A stretch of 64,000 bases of DNA, from assembly GCA_902781045.1 (NCBI GenBank), contig CACZHT010000002.1:1-64000 (forward strand), written 5' to 3'. Source of the stretch: an uncultured Bacteroidales bacterium. GTDB lineage: Bacteria; Bacteroidota; Bacteroidia; Bacteroidales; Muribaculaceae. The position numbers and the translations under genes were made by a program. The notes under the pieces are model-generated. The model was not told the DNA's origin, ran no database searches, and saw only the letters and a program-made list of their open reading frames with translations. Shown piece by piece: positions 27,359 to 36,126 of this stretch (within the stretch, counting starts at the first letter, position 1; each line of letters starts with the position of its first letter).

Positions 27359-27916
27359 ATGGCCCGCACCACCTACGACGAAACCGCCATCATCGAGCAG
27401 CTGCACCACCAGAACACTGCCCGAGCCGCCTTCAGCCAAGTGATTGAGCACTACTCAAGCACACTCTATTGGCAGATTCGCCGCATGGTGATTGACCATG
27501 ATGATGCGAGCGATGTGCTGCAGAACACGTTCATCAAAGCATGGACCAGCATCGACCACTTCCGCGGCGATGCCAAGCTCTCGACCTGGCTCTACAAGAT
27601 AGCCATCAACGAGTCTATCACCTTTATCAATAAGAAAAAAGCGCAGAACAACATCTCGCTCGACGATGATGACACGTTCCTGACCAACTCGCTCGAGAGC
27701 GACGAGTGGTTTGACGGCGACCAGGCCCAAGTGCTGTTGCAACAGGCCATCGCCACCCTGCCCGAGAAGCAGCGACTAGTATTCAACATGCGCTACTACG
27801 ACGAGATGAAATATGAGGACATGTCCGAGATACTCAACACGTCGGTGGGTGCCCTCAAGGCATCTTATCATCATGCCGTGAAAAAAATTGAGGCTTTTTT
27901 TGCCGAACATGATTAA
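27359..27916 (+). CDS. ECF RNA polymerase sigma factor
   Basis: A 185-aa ECF sigma factor with region 2 at about 22-90 (DHDDASDVLQNTFIKAW, STWLYKIAINESITFI) and region 4 at about 125-180 (TLPEKQRLVFNMRYYDEMKY, SEILNTSVGALKASYHHAVK). It is of the RpoE-like type, distinct from the FecI-like factor at 21.6-22.1 kb. The start lies 5 bases after the lipoprotein stop and the two downstream genes (a small membrane protein and a Spy/CpxP-like protein) follow closely, a common Bacteroidales arrangement for envelope stress response. Confidence 0.87.
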   Translation: MARTTYDETAIIEQLHHQNTARAAFSQVIEHYSSTLYWQIRRMVIDHDDASDVLQNTFIKAWTSIDHFRGDAKLSTWLYKIAINESITFINKKKAQNNISLDDDDTFLTNSLESDEWFDGDQAQVLLQQAIATLPEKQRLVFNMRYYDEMKYEDMSEILNTSVGALKASYHHAVKKIEAFFAEHD

Positions 27917-27949
27917 ACCTTTGTTAACAACGCTAGTCAAACCAGTGCA

Positions 27950-28360
27950 ATGAAAACAGAAAAGTCTCAAATACTCGACAAGCTGGGCAAGGATTCAGGC
28001 TTCAAGGTGCCCGAAGGGTTCTTTGAGCAGTTTAACCAGCAACTCATCGACTCGCTGCCCGATGTGCAGATTACCGATGTCGACGAGAAGCCCTCGATGT
28101 GGGTGCGCGTGCGACCTTACCTTTACATGGCCGCCACATTCGCCGGCATCTGGGCAATGATGAACGTGTTCAACCACTTCAACGGCACGACCGACCAGAC
28201 AATGCGCATGAACGAAATCGCAGCCGGTATCTCGCAAGACAACAATGCCGACGAACTGATCATGAGCGGTGTGGCCAGCGACTATGACATCCTCACCTAT
28301 GAGGACAGTGTCAACAACGACATCGCCAATGAGGTTGAACCCGAGTTGCCAAACAACTAA
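27950..28360 (+). CDS. Small single-pass protein, putative anti-sigma factor
   Basis: A 136-aa protein: an acidic cytoplasmic N-terminal part (FKVPEGFFEQFNQQLIDSL), one transmembrane helix at about 56-75 (YLYMAATFAGIWAMMNVF) and an acidic C-terminal tail. The position directly after an ECF sigma gene and before a Spy-like gene, and the soluble-TM-tail layout, make an anti-sigma role likely. No zinc-finger (ZAS) motif is visible, so this is from context. Confidence 0.65.
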   Translation: MKTEKSQILDKLGKDSGFKVPEGFFEQFNQQLIDSLPDVQITDVDEKPSMWVRVRPYLYMAATFAGIWAMMNVFNHFNGTTDQTMRMNEIAAGISQDNNADELIMSGVASDYDILTYEDSVNNDIANEVEPELPNN

Positions 28361-28371
28361 CATAGACGCTT

Positions 28372-28797
28372 ATGAAACAATCGATAGCATTTCTCATCAT
28401 CATTCTGGCCACAATCACAGCAGGCGCACAAGACCGCTCAAAGTGGGCCAACGAGATGCTCGAAGCCAAGCACAAGATGCTCATCGAGGAGGTGGGACTA
28501 ACCCCCACACAACAAGAACAGTTCATGCCTCTGTATGAAGCCATGGAGCGTGAAATCTACACCACCAACCGCGACGCACGCGCCCTGGCAGCCAACGTCG
28601 AGAAGAAGAAAGCTCCCACCGACAGCGAATATGCCCAAGCTGCCGAGGCTCTATCTAGAGCCAAGGTGAGAGAGGGCGAGATTGAAGCCAAATACTTCGA
28701 TAAGTTCTCAAAAATTCTGACCAAGCGGCAATTGTTCCTGCTCAAGCAAGCCGAGAACAAGTTTACCCGCAACATGCTACGAGGGCGTAAACGATAA
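28372..28797 (+). CDS. Spy/CpxP-like periplasmic protein
   Basis: A 141-aa exported protein: signal peptide MKQSIAFLIIILATITAGAQ, then a long helical region with an LTPTQQEQFMPLY segment resembling the LTxxQ motif of Spy/CpxP proteins, a second ILTKRQLFLLKQAE segment, and a strongly basic end. Spy/CpxP proteins are helical periplasmic chaperones or sensors of envelope stress. It closes the sigma/anti-sigma operon, followed by a clear terminator. Confidence 0.75.
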   Translation: MKQSIAFLIIILATITAGAQDRSKWANEMLEAKHKMLIEEVGLTPTQQEQFMPLYEAMEREIYTTNRDARALAANVEKKKAPTDSEYAQAAEALSRAKVREGEIEAKYFDKFSKILTKRQLFLLKQAENKFTRNMLRGRKR

Positions 28798-28815
28798 TCC
28801 ACACTATATAACTTG

Positions 28816-28841
28816 CTCACCTCACGGTGAGCATTTTTTTC
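28816..28841 (+). terminator. Rho-independent terminator of the sigma/Spy operon
   Basis: GCTCACC (28816-28822), loop TCAC, GGTGAGC (28827-28833), then A and a run of T. Located 19 bases after the Spy-like gene. Confidence 0.9.
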
Positions 28842-28850
28842 AATCAAATG

Positions 28851-28930
28851 GCGGATTGGGGACGGTTCTTTTCCGCCATTTGTTAAATCAATTAACCTTT
28901 GGCGGAAAAGAACCGTCCCCAATTCGCCAA
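28851..28930. repeat. Inverted REP pair upstream of alpha-2-macroglobulin gene 1
   Basis: Two complete units in inverted orientation: 28851-28879 and about 28901-28930, separated by a spacer containing GTTAAATCAATTAAC. The pair ends only 15 bases before the start codon of the next gene. Confidence 0.88.
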
Positions 28931-28945
28931 TTATTTGCCGCTGAA

Positions 28946-31900
28946 ATGAATTATCTGAAATCAATAATATTGGTGGTAATTATGGGACTGTTGCCTTTAT
29001 CGCTGTTTGGAGCTAAAGAAAAGAAGGTAGTTGACTTCAACTACCCACAAGATGTGTCAAAGAATGCGCTGGCCGACTTGAACCGTTCCCTCAAAGGGGG
29101 TGATGGCAAGCTGGCGGTGGATGCCATCGTGCGCTACTCGATAGCGCAGAGCGGCATCTCGAACGAGAATATGCCCGACATTGTCAGTCGCATCGACTCG
29201 ACCATCCAGCTTGAGAGTCGTCCCGAGTATCGGGCATTGCTCTGCTACTTCGAGGCCTGTGTGTTCAAAGCCTACATGGAGCGCTATGGCGTGTATGACC
29301 GCGAAAATCCCAATGATGAGGCCGATGAGAATGACTTTACGGCATGGGACATCGCCAAGTTCAACGCAAAGATTAATTCGCTGTTACGACAGGCCTTGAG
29401 CAATCCAGATGAACTGAAGCGCCATCCTATCACCGAGTTTAAGGGCATCATCACCTATGACGAACAAGGTGCGACACTTGTGCCGTCGCTTTACCAGTTC
29501 CTGTGCCAGCAAGCACTGGAGATGACCGATGACACTAAGCTGGTGGCCAATATCGTAGCTTCCTGGAAGCAGAGTGTCGCAGACAATGTGCCCGCCTATA
29601 TTTACGCCAGCCTGCGTTGTCATGACAGTGCCGACAAACTGTACGAGCAGTTCAAAGACAACGAGCATTGCGGCCTTGCCCTGACGAGCACATACGGTGA
29701 TGATTGGTACACAACCTACAGGGATTATGTGTCACGGTTTCCGAAGAGCGTATATCGCGCAGCCATCATCAACAAAATCAACAACATCGAGCGCCGTCAG
29801 GCCAGTTTGAGCTACCCAGAGCACCTTCATAGTGGCGACTCGGTGCCAGTTGTGGTGAATGTGACCAATGTCAATCAGTTGGAACTGCTGGTCTATCGTG
29901 TGCCCGACCACCTATTGCAACAGCGCGGGCGTAATCTGGCAATCAAGCAATTGACACTGGTGAAGCGCCAGGCAGTGCCACTGCAAGGCAGCATTCCGTT
30001 CAGCGTGCATGATTACAAGGTCCTGCTCGACCCGCTGTCCTACGGCAAGTATGTCATTGTCCCGACTTATCAAGTAGGAACAGAACAACAAATAGAACAA
30101 TCGGTGTCGCACTACCAGATGCTGACCGTGAGCGACATCGCCCTGTTCTATGTCACCGCAGCAAGCAACAATCGCCTGTTTGCCGTGGACAACGGCACCG
30201 GAGCGCCCATGCCAGGCGTGAAAGTCTCTGGCAAGCACCTAACCGCCACCACCGACCGCGATGGGTGCGTCACCATCCCCAGCACGATTGTTGATGATGA
30301 GTTTCGCGCCGCCCGAGGCGATGACCGGTACTGCAACTCGTTGGGTTACAACCGCATCCACCTTGACGACTGGAGCACTGTATCGGCCCAATTATTCACC
30401 GATCTTTCTATCTATCGCCCCGGAGAGACCGTAAAGGTAGCCGCCATATTGTATCACCAAGACAACAACAGCCGCAAAATCAAGCAGAACGAGCCTATCC
30501 GCATCCGGCTGATGGACACCAACGGCGAGGATGTGGACACCATCAACGGCGTGACCGACGAATATGGACGCTTCAACGGCGAGTTCAAGCTGCCCACCGA
30601 CCGCATGAATGGCCTGTGGACCATGGCCGTAGAATATGGTGGAGAATACCGCAAAAATGCCGATTGGCATCACATCAATGTGAGCGAGTACAAGACCCCG
30701 ACTTTCCTCGTCTCATTCCCCGAAGCCAAGCCCAACTATGTGTTGAAGCAACCCATCAAGATTGAGGGCAAGGCCGAGACCTACAGCGGCATGCCGGTCG
30801 CCAATGCCGAGGTCAAGTTGACCCTGCGCCAGAAGCCGTGGTCGTGGTGGTGGCGTGATTACAGCACCCGCAACCAGGGCGAGGTCATCAGCGACACGAC
30901 CGTCACGACCGATGATGCAGGGCGGTTCTCAGTAGTGTTTCCTGACTCAATCTTCACCGAGAGCCAGGGCAAATACAGCTGGGCACGCTACAACTACGCG
31001 CTGCAGGCCCAAGTGACCGATGGCGCCGGCGAGACGCAAGAATCGACCCATTCCTTCATTGTGGGTGTGCGCCGCGGCATCTCGCTACCCAGCAGCGAAC
31101 TGACCTTTGTCAACGACAAGGCCGTCACCCTACCACTACAGTATCATTGCACCAACGAGGGCGACACCACAGCAGTGTGCACATGGGAGTTGACCACCCT
31201 TGACACAAAAGAGGTTGTGGCTTCGGGCAATCTGCACAGCAACCACCCCACCATCGACCTGACCAGAGTGCCCTCGGGACAATACAGCCTCAAGGTCCAC
31301 ATCCTCGATGCCGACGAAGACGAGGAAGAGGCCGACGCCGATGCTATCATCACCCTCTATCGCAAGACCGACAAGCAGGCACCTGTGCGCGACTGCACAC
31401 TGTGGCTGCACGACAAGGCCAACACCGTGGACGGCAACAATGTGGGTCACATTTTGGTGGGCACCAGTGCCCGGGAGTCACACATCTACTATGTGGCCAG
31501 CGACCACAAGGGCGTGTTGAAACAAGGTTGGCTGCACTACACTCCTGGCCTGCATGACTTGCAACTGGATGTGCCCACCGACCACGACAACTACCTGGTT
31601 GTGCAGCTGGTGAGCTATCATAACGGCAAGGTCATCTCGCACCGCGTGCGCCTCACCTCGCCCTTGGCCGACCACTCGCTGCACCTGCATGTGACCAGCT
31701 TCCGCGACCGTCTGGTGCCCGGACAGGACGAGCGGTGGACCTTCCGATTCACAGACAAGGACTCAACAAGCCGCCAAGGTGCCATGCTGCTGGCGATGAC
31801 CGATAAGGCCATCAATGACATCAGCAAGAACTACTGGCTGCTGAACATCCCACTGCCCAATCCCAACTGGTATGACTGGAACTGGATGAGACTAGACGGG

Positions 31901-34474
31901 AGCAACAGCACCTATCTCAACTGGGTTGCCGAGCATGCAAAGGAAAAAGGGTATCAACTGCCTGAGCTATACACCTACGGTCAGGAGTTGTTCGGCTTCC
32001 TGGGCCGCGGACGCGTCCTGTACAAGAGCGCAATGGCTGGCGGAGTGCAATATGAGACGATGGCAGCCGTCGAAGAAGAAGCTACCCTTGACATGGCCGA
32101 TTCGAATGCCACTTTTAGCGCTGCGTCAAAGGTGCTTAGAGCGGCACCGATTGCAGCCGATGCCGAGATGGCGATGGATGAGGCCAAGATGGATGTCGGT
32201 GGCGAAAACCTGAAACGGCTGGATGACATCAAGCTGCGCGAGGCCGACATCAAGACGGCCCTGTGGCGACCCATGCTCACTAGCGACAAAGACGGAAATG
32301 TGATTGTCGAGTTTGAGGCGCCTGAATTCAACACCACCTGGATTTTGCAAGCCATCGGCTACGACGAGGACCTGTACAGCGACCGGCTGGAGCGGCAAGT
32401 GGTGACCCAGAAACCCATCATGGTCAAGTCGAGCCTGCCACGCTTTGTGCGTCAGGGCGACCATGTGACCCTGAGCGCCAACCTGCAGAATGCCACTGAT
32501 GAGGCTACTGCCGTGGATGCCGTGATTGAGCTGTTTGACCCACGCACGGGCGAGACTTATGCCAGCCAGAACTATCACCACATGCTTGCGGCACACGGTT
32601 CGCAAGCTGTGAGCATCCAGTGGAGCGTGCCTGCCGACATACCGTTTGTGGGCTTCCGCGTCAAGGCTGCCAACGACCTGTTCGGCGATGGTGAGCAAGT
32701 GATGGTGCCAGTGCTTGAGGCCATCCAGCCTGTTATTGAGACACAACCCTTCTACATCGAGGCTGCAGCACCCCGATTCTCGCTGCAGTTGCCTCAGTCG
32801 GCCCGCAATGCACGCGTCACGCTGGAGTATTGTGACAATCCTGTGTGGTACTGCGTGACCGCTCTGCCCACTATCTACGACGACCACTGCGTGACCGCCT
32901 CGTCGCTAGCCCACAACCTGTTTGCCCTCGAGGTGGCACAGGGCGTGGCCAAGTCGCAGCCGCAAGTGCGCGAGGCCATCAACTACTGGAAGGCCAATGA
33001 GCAAGACTCAACCCTAGTGTCGATGTTGGCCAAGAACCAAGACCTGAAGATTGGCACGCTGCTGGCCTCGCCCTGGCTGCGTGAGGCCGACCGCCAGACC
33101 CTGCGGATGTCGCGCCTGGACGAACTGTTCGACACGCCCAAGATGGACAAAGAGCGCACGCGCATCGTCAACTCGCTGGCCGACCTGCAACTGGGCGACG
33201 GCGGCTTCACCTGGTTCCGCTATCCGGGCTGCCGCTCGTCGTACTACACGACGCATGAGGTGCTTGAGCTGGTGGGCGAGATTCAACATCTGGGCTATCT
33301 GCAGGGCAACAGCCAGGTCAACCAGATGATGCAACGCGCACTCAAGTACTATGACCGCGAGACGCTCAAGCAATACAAGGAGCGCAAGAACAAAAAGGAT
33401 TACAGCGGATTCAGTCACTTCGTGTATGTGCGGTCGCTGTTCCCGACGGTGAAGATGGAGCGCGATGTGCAGTCGCTGTTTGACAACGCCCTCAAGCAGA
33501 TGTCAAAGGACTGGAGCAAGGGTCTGTCGCTGGGCGAAAAAGCCTTCTACGCCCTGGCACTGAACCGCAACGGTCACCAGAAGACAGCACGAGACATCAC
33601 TGAATCTATCCGCCAGTTTGCCATTTCAAAGCCCGCCCTGGGCACCTATTGGGACAACCTGCAGGTGGGGTGGCGCTACTTCGACAAAGTGGCGGTGACC
33701 AGCACCATCCTGCAAGCCCTCAACGAGTGTGACCCACGTCGGGACGAGATTGACAATGTGCGCAAGTGGATGTTGCTGATGAAGCAGACCAACGACTGGG
33801 GCAGCTCGAGCCTAGCGGCCGACGCCGTCTACTCGCTACTATCGACGGGTAGCCAGTGGCTTGAACACAACGAACCCGCCCACATCACCATCGATGGCGA
33901 ACCGCTGGAAATTGACAAGATGGACACCTATCTGGGCTACTTCCGCAAGACCATCGCCGCCCAGTCCGGTGCCGAGTTGCACATCGAGCGCAGCGGCAAC
34001 AGCCCCGCCTGGGGAGCCGTCTACTGCCAGTTCCAAGCTCAGATGACCGACATCAAGCAAGTGGCTATTGACGAGTTGAGCATCAGCAAAGACTACAGCA
34101 TCGTGGGCACCGACGGCAAGCTGACCGCCGCCAGCGAGTTCCGCGTAGGAGACCGCGTGAGGGTGCGCATGGTCATCAAGTGCAACCGCGACCTCGACTT
34201 CGTGACCATCGTCGACGAGCGCGCATCGTGCTTCGAACCTGTGGACAAGTTGAGTGGCCATCGCGCGGCCGACCACACATGGTACTACCACGAGACCAAA
34301 GACGCACAGACGCGCCTGTTCTTCAGCGACCTGCAGAAAGGCACACACGTCATCACCTACGACGTCTACGTCACCCAAGCCGGCACCTTCAGCGCCGGCA
34401 TCGCCTCGGCCCAGTGCCAGTATGCCCCACAGATTGCCGCCCACAGCGCCGGCATCCGCCTGACCGTCGAATAA
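28946..34474 (+). CDS. Alpha-2-macroglobulin-like protein, thioester-less, copy 1
   Basis: 1842 aa from the ATG at 28946 (signal MNYLKSIILVVIMGLLPLSLFG, no lipobox); 30 extra in-frame residues upstream would be read from the REP pair. Macroglobulin domains occupy the N-terminal two thirds, with the hallmark FTDLSIYRPGETVKVAAILY near residue 480. A Gly/Met/Ala/Asp-rich linker (residues ~1035-1085) precedes the A2M domain (TALWRPMLTSDKDGNVIVEF, SSLPRFVRQGDHVTLSANLQ), then an alpha/alpha toroid (LGDGGFTWFRYPG) and a receptor-binding-like C terminus. The position of the usual C-x-E-Q thioester reads DDHCVTASSLAHN, so covalent trapping is not expected. Bacterial relatives are periplasmic protease traps or envelope protection proteins. 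Paralogue at 36127-41676. Confidence 0.87.
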   Translation: MNYLKSIILVVIMGLLPLSLFGAKEKKVVDFNYPQDVSKNALADLNRSLKGGDGKLAVDAIVRYSIAQSGISNENMPDIVSRIDSTIQLESRPEYRALLCYFEACVFKAYMERYGVYDRENPNDEADENDFTAWDIAKFNAKINSLLRQALSNPDELKRHPITEFKGIITYDEQGATLVPSLYQFLCQQALEMTDDTKLVANIVASWKQSVADNVPAYIYASLRCHDSADKLYEQFKDNEHCGLALTSTYGDDWYTTYRDYVSRFPKSVYRAAIINKINNIERRQASLSYPEHLHSGDSVPVVVNVTNVNQLELLVYRVPDHLLQQRGRNLAIKQLTLVKRQAVPLQGSIPFSVHDYKVLLDPLSYGKYVIVPTYQVGTEQQIEQSVSHYQMLTVSDIALFYVTAASNNRLFAVDNGTGAPMPGVKVSGKHLTATTDRDGCVTIPSTIVDDEFRAARGDDRYCNSLGYNRIHLDDWSTVSAQLFTDLSIYRPGETVKVAAILYHQDNNSRKIKQNEPIRIRLMDTNGEDVDTINGVTDEYGRFNGEFKLPTDRMNGLWTMAVEYGGEYRKNADWHHINVSEYKTPTFLVSFPEAKPNYVLKQPIKIEGKAETYSGMPVANAEVKLTLRQKPWSWWWRDYSTRNQGEVISDTTVTTDDAGRFSVVFPDSIFTESQGKYSWARYNYALQAQVTDGAGETQESTHSFIVGVRRGISLPSSELTFVNDKAVTLPLQYHCTNEGDTTAVCTWELTTLDTKEVVASGNLHSNHPTIDLTRVPSGQYSLKVHILDADEDEEEADADAIITLYRKTDKQAPVRDCTLWLHDKANTVDGNNVGHILVGTSARESHIYYVASDHKGVLKQGWLHYTPGLHDLQLDVPTDHDNYLVVQLVSYHNGKVISHRVRLTSPLADHSLHLHVTSFRDRLVPGQDERWTFRFTDKDSTSRQGAMLLAMTDKAINDISKNYWLLNIPLPNPNWYDWNWMRLDGSNSTYLNWVAEHAKEKGYQLPELYTYGQELFGFLGRGRVLYKSAMAGGVQYETMAAVEEEATLDMADSNATFSAASKVLRAAPIAADAEMAMDEAKMDVGGENLKRLDDIKLREADIKTALWRPMLTSDKDGNVIVEFEAPEFNTTWILQAIGYDEDLYSDRLERQVVTQKPIMVKSSLPRFVRQGDHVTLSANLQNATDEATAVDAVIELFDPRTGETYASQNYHHMLAAHGSQAVSIQWSVPADIPFVGFRVKAANDLFGDGEQVMVPVLEAIQPVIETQPFYIEAAAPRFSLQLPQSARNARVTLEYCDNPVWYCVTALPTIYDDHCVTASSLAHNLFALEVAQGVAKSQPQVREAINYWKANEQDSTLVSMLAKNQDLKIGTLLASPWLREADRQTLRMSRLDELFDTPKMDKERTRIVNSLADLQLGDGGFTWFRYPGCRSSYYTTHEVLELVGEIQHLGYLQGNSQVNQMMQRALKYYDRETLKQYKERKNKKDYSGFSHFVYVRSLFPTVKMERDVQSLFDNALKQMSKDWSKGLSLGEKAFYALALNRNGHQKTARDITESIRQFAISKPALGTYWDNLQVGWRYFDKVAVTSTILQALNECDPRRDEIDNVRKWMLLMKQTNDWGSSSLAADAVYSLLSTGSQWLEHNEPAHITIDGEPLEIDKMDTYLGYFRKTIAAQSGAELHIERSGNSPAWGAVYCQFQAQMTDIKQVAIDELSISKDYSIVGTDGKLTAASEFRVGDRVRVRMVIKCNRDLDFVTIVDERASCFEPVDKLSGHRAADHTWYYHETKDAQTRLFFSDLQKGTHVITYDVYVTQAGTFSAGIASAQCQYAPQIAAHSAGIRLTVE

Positions 34475-34484
34475 GCGAAATTTA

Positions 34485-34560
34485 GTTAAACTTTACAAAA
34501 TTTACTCGATTTATAAACTTAACTTTGAGAAAAACAACTAATTTTGTAAAGTTAACTTTA
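34485..34560. promoter_or_regulatory. Inverted repeats around the ATPase promoter
   Basis: A 13-base perfect inverted repeat, AACTTTACAAAAT (34489-34501) and ATTTTGTAAAGTT (34541-34553), extends to 16-17 bases with one indel (GTTAA on the outside). A perfect palindrome TAAAGTTAACTTTA lies at 34547-34560. Two possible -7 boxes, TAACTTTG (34520-34527) and TAATTTTG (34539-34546), sit inside. The layout suggests an operator or autoregulatory site for the ATPase gene starting at 34576. Confidence 0.55.
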
Positions 34561-34575
34561 TAAAATCGTTTGATT

Positions 34576-35841
34576 ATGCCAATCACAAGTGATATCATTA
34601 GGCTTTGCTTAACTGACAAACGTGAGGAAATCCTTGCGGCTCAGATTGTTCCACGCCGTCTTGACGTTGATGATCAATTGAACTACGTTTTTGCAGGAGT
34701 CCGGCAGACTGGCAAGACTTATATGCTCTATCAACGCGTTCACCAATTACTCAATCAAGGAATCGGCTGGGACGAGATACTCTATGTGAACTTTGAGGAC
34801 GAACGATTGACCGAAGTGACATCTGATGATCTGAATCGTTTTCTTGAGGTTCACCTAGAGACATACGGCAAACGTCCCTATGTCTTCCTAGATGAGATTC
34901 AGAATATCCCTCATTGGGAAAAATTTGTCCGCCGTCTGGCTGACGCTAAATATCGTATATATATCACAGGCAGCAATGCCAAGATGCTCAGCAAAGACGT
35001 TGCCACGACGCTGGGGGGGCGTTTCGTCATTCGCGATGTCTATCCCTACTCATTTGAGGAGTATCTTCGGGCGCGGGATGTAAAGATTGGGCAGGACTGG
35101 CAGTTTTCAACTGAACATAGCAGCACCATCAAACGCAACTACAATAAGTATATCCACGACGGTGCTATGCCAGCATTTGCCACTGTCAATCAGAGCCGCG
35201 AAGCACTTTCAAGTCTCTATCAGAAAATCTACCTTGGCGACATCGCCGCACGACATGGGCTGAAAAACGAACGAGCCTTGGCACTGCTCATCAAAAAATT
35301 GGCCGAGAGCGTCAAGAATCCCGTTTCCTATCAACGACTGCGCAACTCAATCGTGTCCACCGGCAACAAGATTAGTCTACCCACCGTCATTGACTATGTG
35401 CAATATGCTGCTGACAGTTGGCTAGTCTTGCCTATGGAGAACGAGTTGTCTTCTTTCACAACACGAGAAAGCCAAAAGAAATACTACTTTATTGATTGTG
35501 GGTTGCTCAATTTGTTTTTGATTAACCCTGAGACCTCTCTACTCGAGAATCTGGTAGCCATACAACTGATGCGTCGTTATGGACGAGAACAGGTCAGATT
35601 CTACCGCAACAATCATGAGATTGACTTTGTCGTCCCCGACAAGAAGCTGGCCATCCAGGTATCATATTCTCTGCTTGAACCCGGGACAGAAGAGCGCGAA
35701 ATCAGGCCATTGCAGAACTTCGGTGCCACTCACCCCGACTGGCAACTGCTCATCATCACACATGAGGAAGAACGGCTGTTAGACAATGGCAAGAGTCGCA
35801 TTAAAATACTCCCTGCCTGGAAGTGGCTACTGAAATCGTGA
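34576..35841 (+). CDS. AAA+ ATPase with DUF4143 domain
   Basis: A 421-aa AAA_14/DUF4143 protein. I chose the ATG at 34576 (MPITSDIIRLCL) rather than a TTG two codons upstream. Walker A at about 44-52 (GVRQTGKTYM), Walker B-like at about 100-105 (PYVFLDEIQNIPHW), sensor region (IYITGSNAKML), then ARFVIRD-like FVIRDVYPYSFEEYL, a helical middle, and a C-terminal DUF4143 nuclease-like fold (REQVRFYRNNHEIDFVVPDKK split at residue ~350: the D..E.DF..-K pattern recalls PD-(D/E)xK). Family function is poorly known. It stands alone between the two alpha-2-macroglobulin genes. A G7 run (35013-35019) lies inside the gene, in frame. Confidence 0.85.
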   Translation: MPITSDIIRLCLTDKREEILAAQIVPRRLDVDDQLNYVFAGVRQTGKTYMLYQRVHQLLNQGIGWDEILYVNFEDERLTEVTSDDLNRFLEVHLETYGKRPYVFLDEIQNIPHWEKFVRRLADAKYRIYITGSNAKMLSKDVATTLGGRFVIRDVYPYSFEEYLRARDVKIGQDWQFSTEHSSTIKRNYNKYIHDGAMPAFATVNQSREALSSLYQKIYLGDIAARHGLKNERALALLIKKLAESVKNPVSYQRLRNSIVSTGNKISLPTVIDYVQYAADSWLVLPMENELSSFTTRESQKKYYFIDCGLLNLFLINPETSLLENLVAIQLMRRYGREQVRFYRNNHEIDFVVPDKKLAIQVSYSLLEPGTEEREIRPLQNFGATHPDWQLLIITHEEERLLDNGKSRIKILPAWKWLLKS

Positions 35842-35902
35842 CATCTGTCTAAAAAGTAATTCACCCAACCATCCTGAGTTACGATAACAAACTCCGCGGT
35901 TT

Positions 35903-36012
35903 TGGGAACGGTTCTTTTTCGCCAAAAGTTAAATCAATTAACAAATGGCGAAAAAGAACCGTCCCCAATTCGCCAAATGTTAATGGCGAAAAAGAACCGT
36001 CCCCAATTCGCC
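35903..36012. repeat. Cluster of three REP units
   Basis: A unit with degenerate left arm (35903-35924), then two direct copies (35946-35974 and 35984-36012) of GGCGAAAAAGAACCGTCCCC plus AATTCGCC, separated by AAATGTTAAT. The tandem pair is a direct duplication of about 38 bases. Lies between the ATPase stop and alpha-2-macroglobulin gene 2. Confidence 0.88.
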
Positions 36013-36070
36013 AAATGTTAAAATTAGGCAGATTTTCATGATAAATCTGTATTAAACAAAAGGATTTTAT

Positions 36071-36078
36071 TATTTTTG
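36071..36078 (+). promoter_or_regulatory. -7 box of alpha-2-macroglobulin gene 2
   Basis: TATTTTTG, 48 bases before the start at 36127. No clear -33 element. Confidence 0.4.
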
Positions 36079-36126
36079 TAGATTAGTTTTAAAATCACAA
36101 TCACTCACCATACAATACTAACGATT

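Noticed and set aside
35013..35019. G7 run in the DUF4143 ATPase as a phase-variation tract
   Set aside because: Single isolated case deep in a gene outside the polysaccharide locus; kept only as a note in the gene entry.
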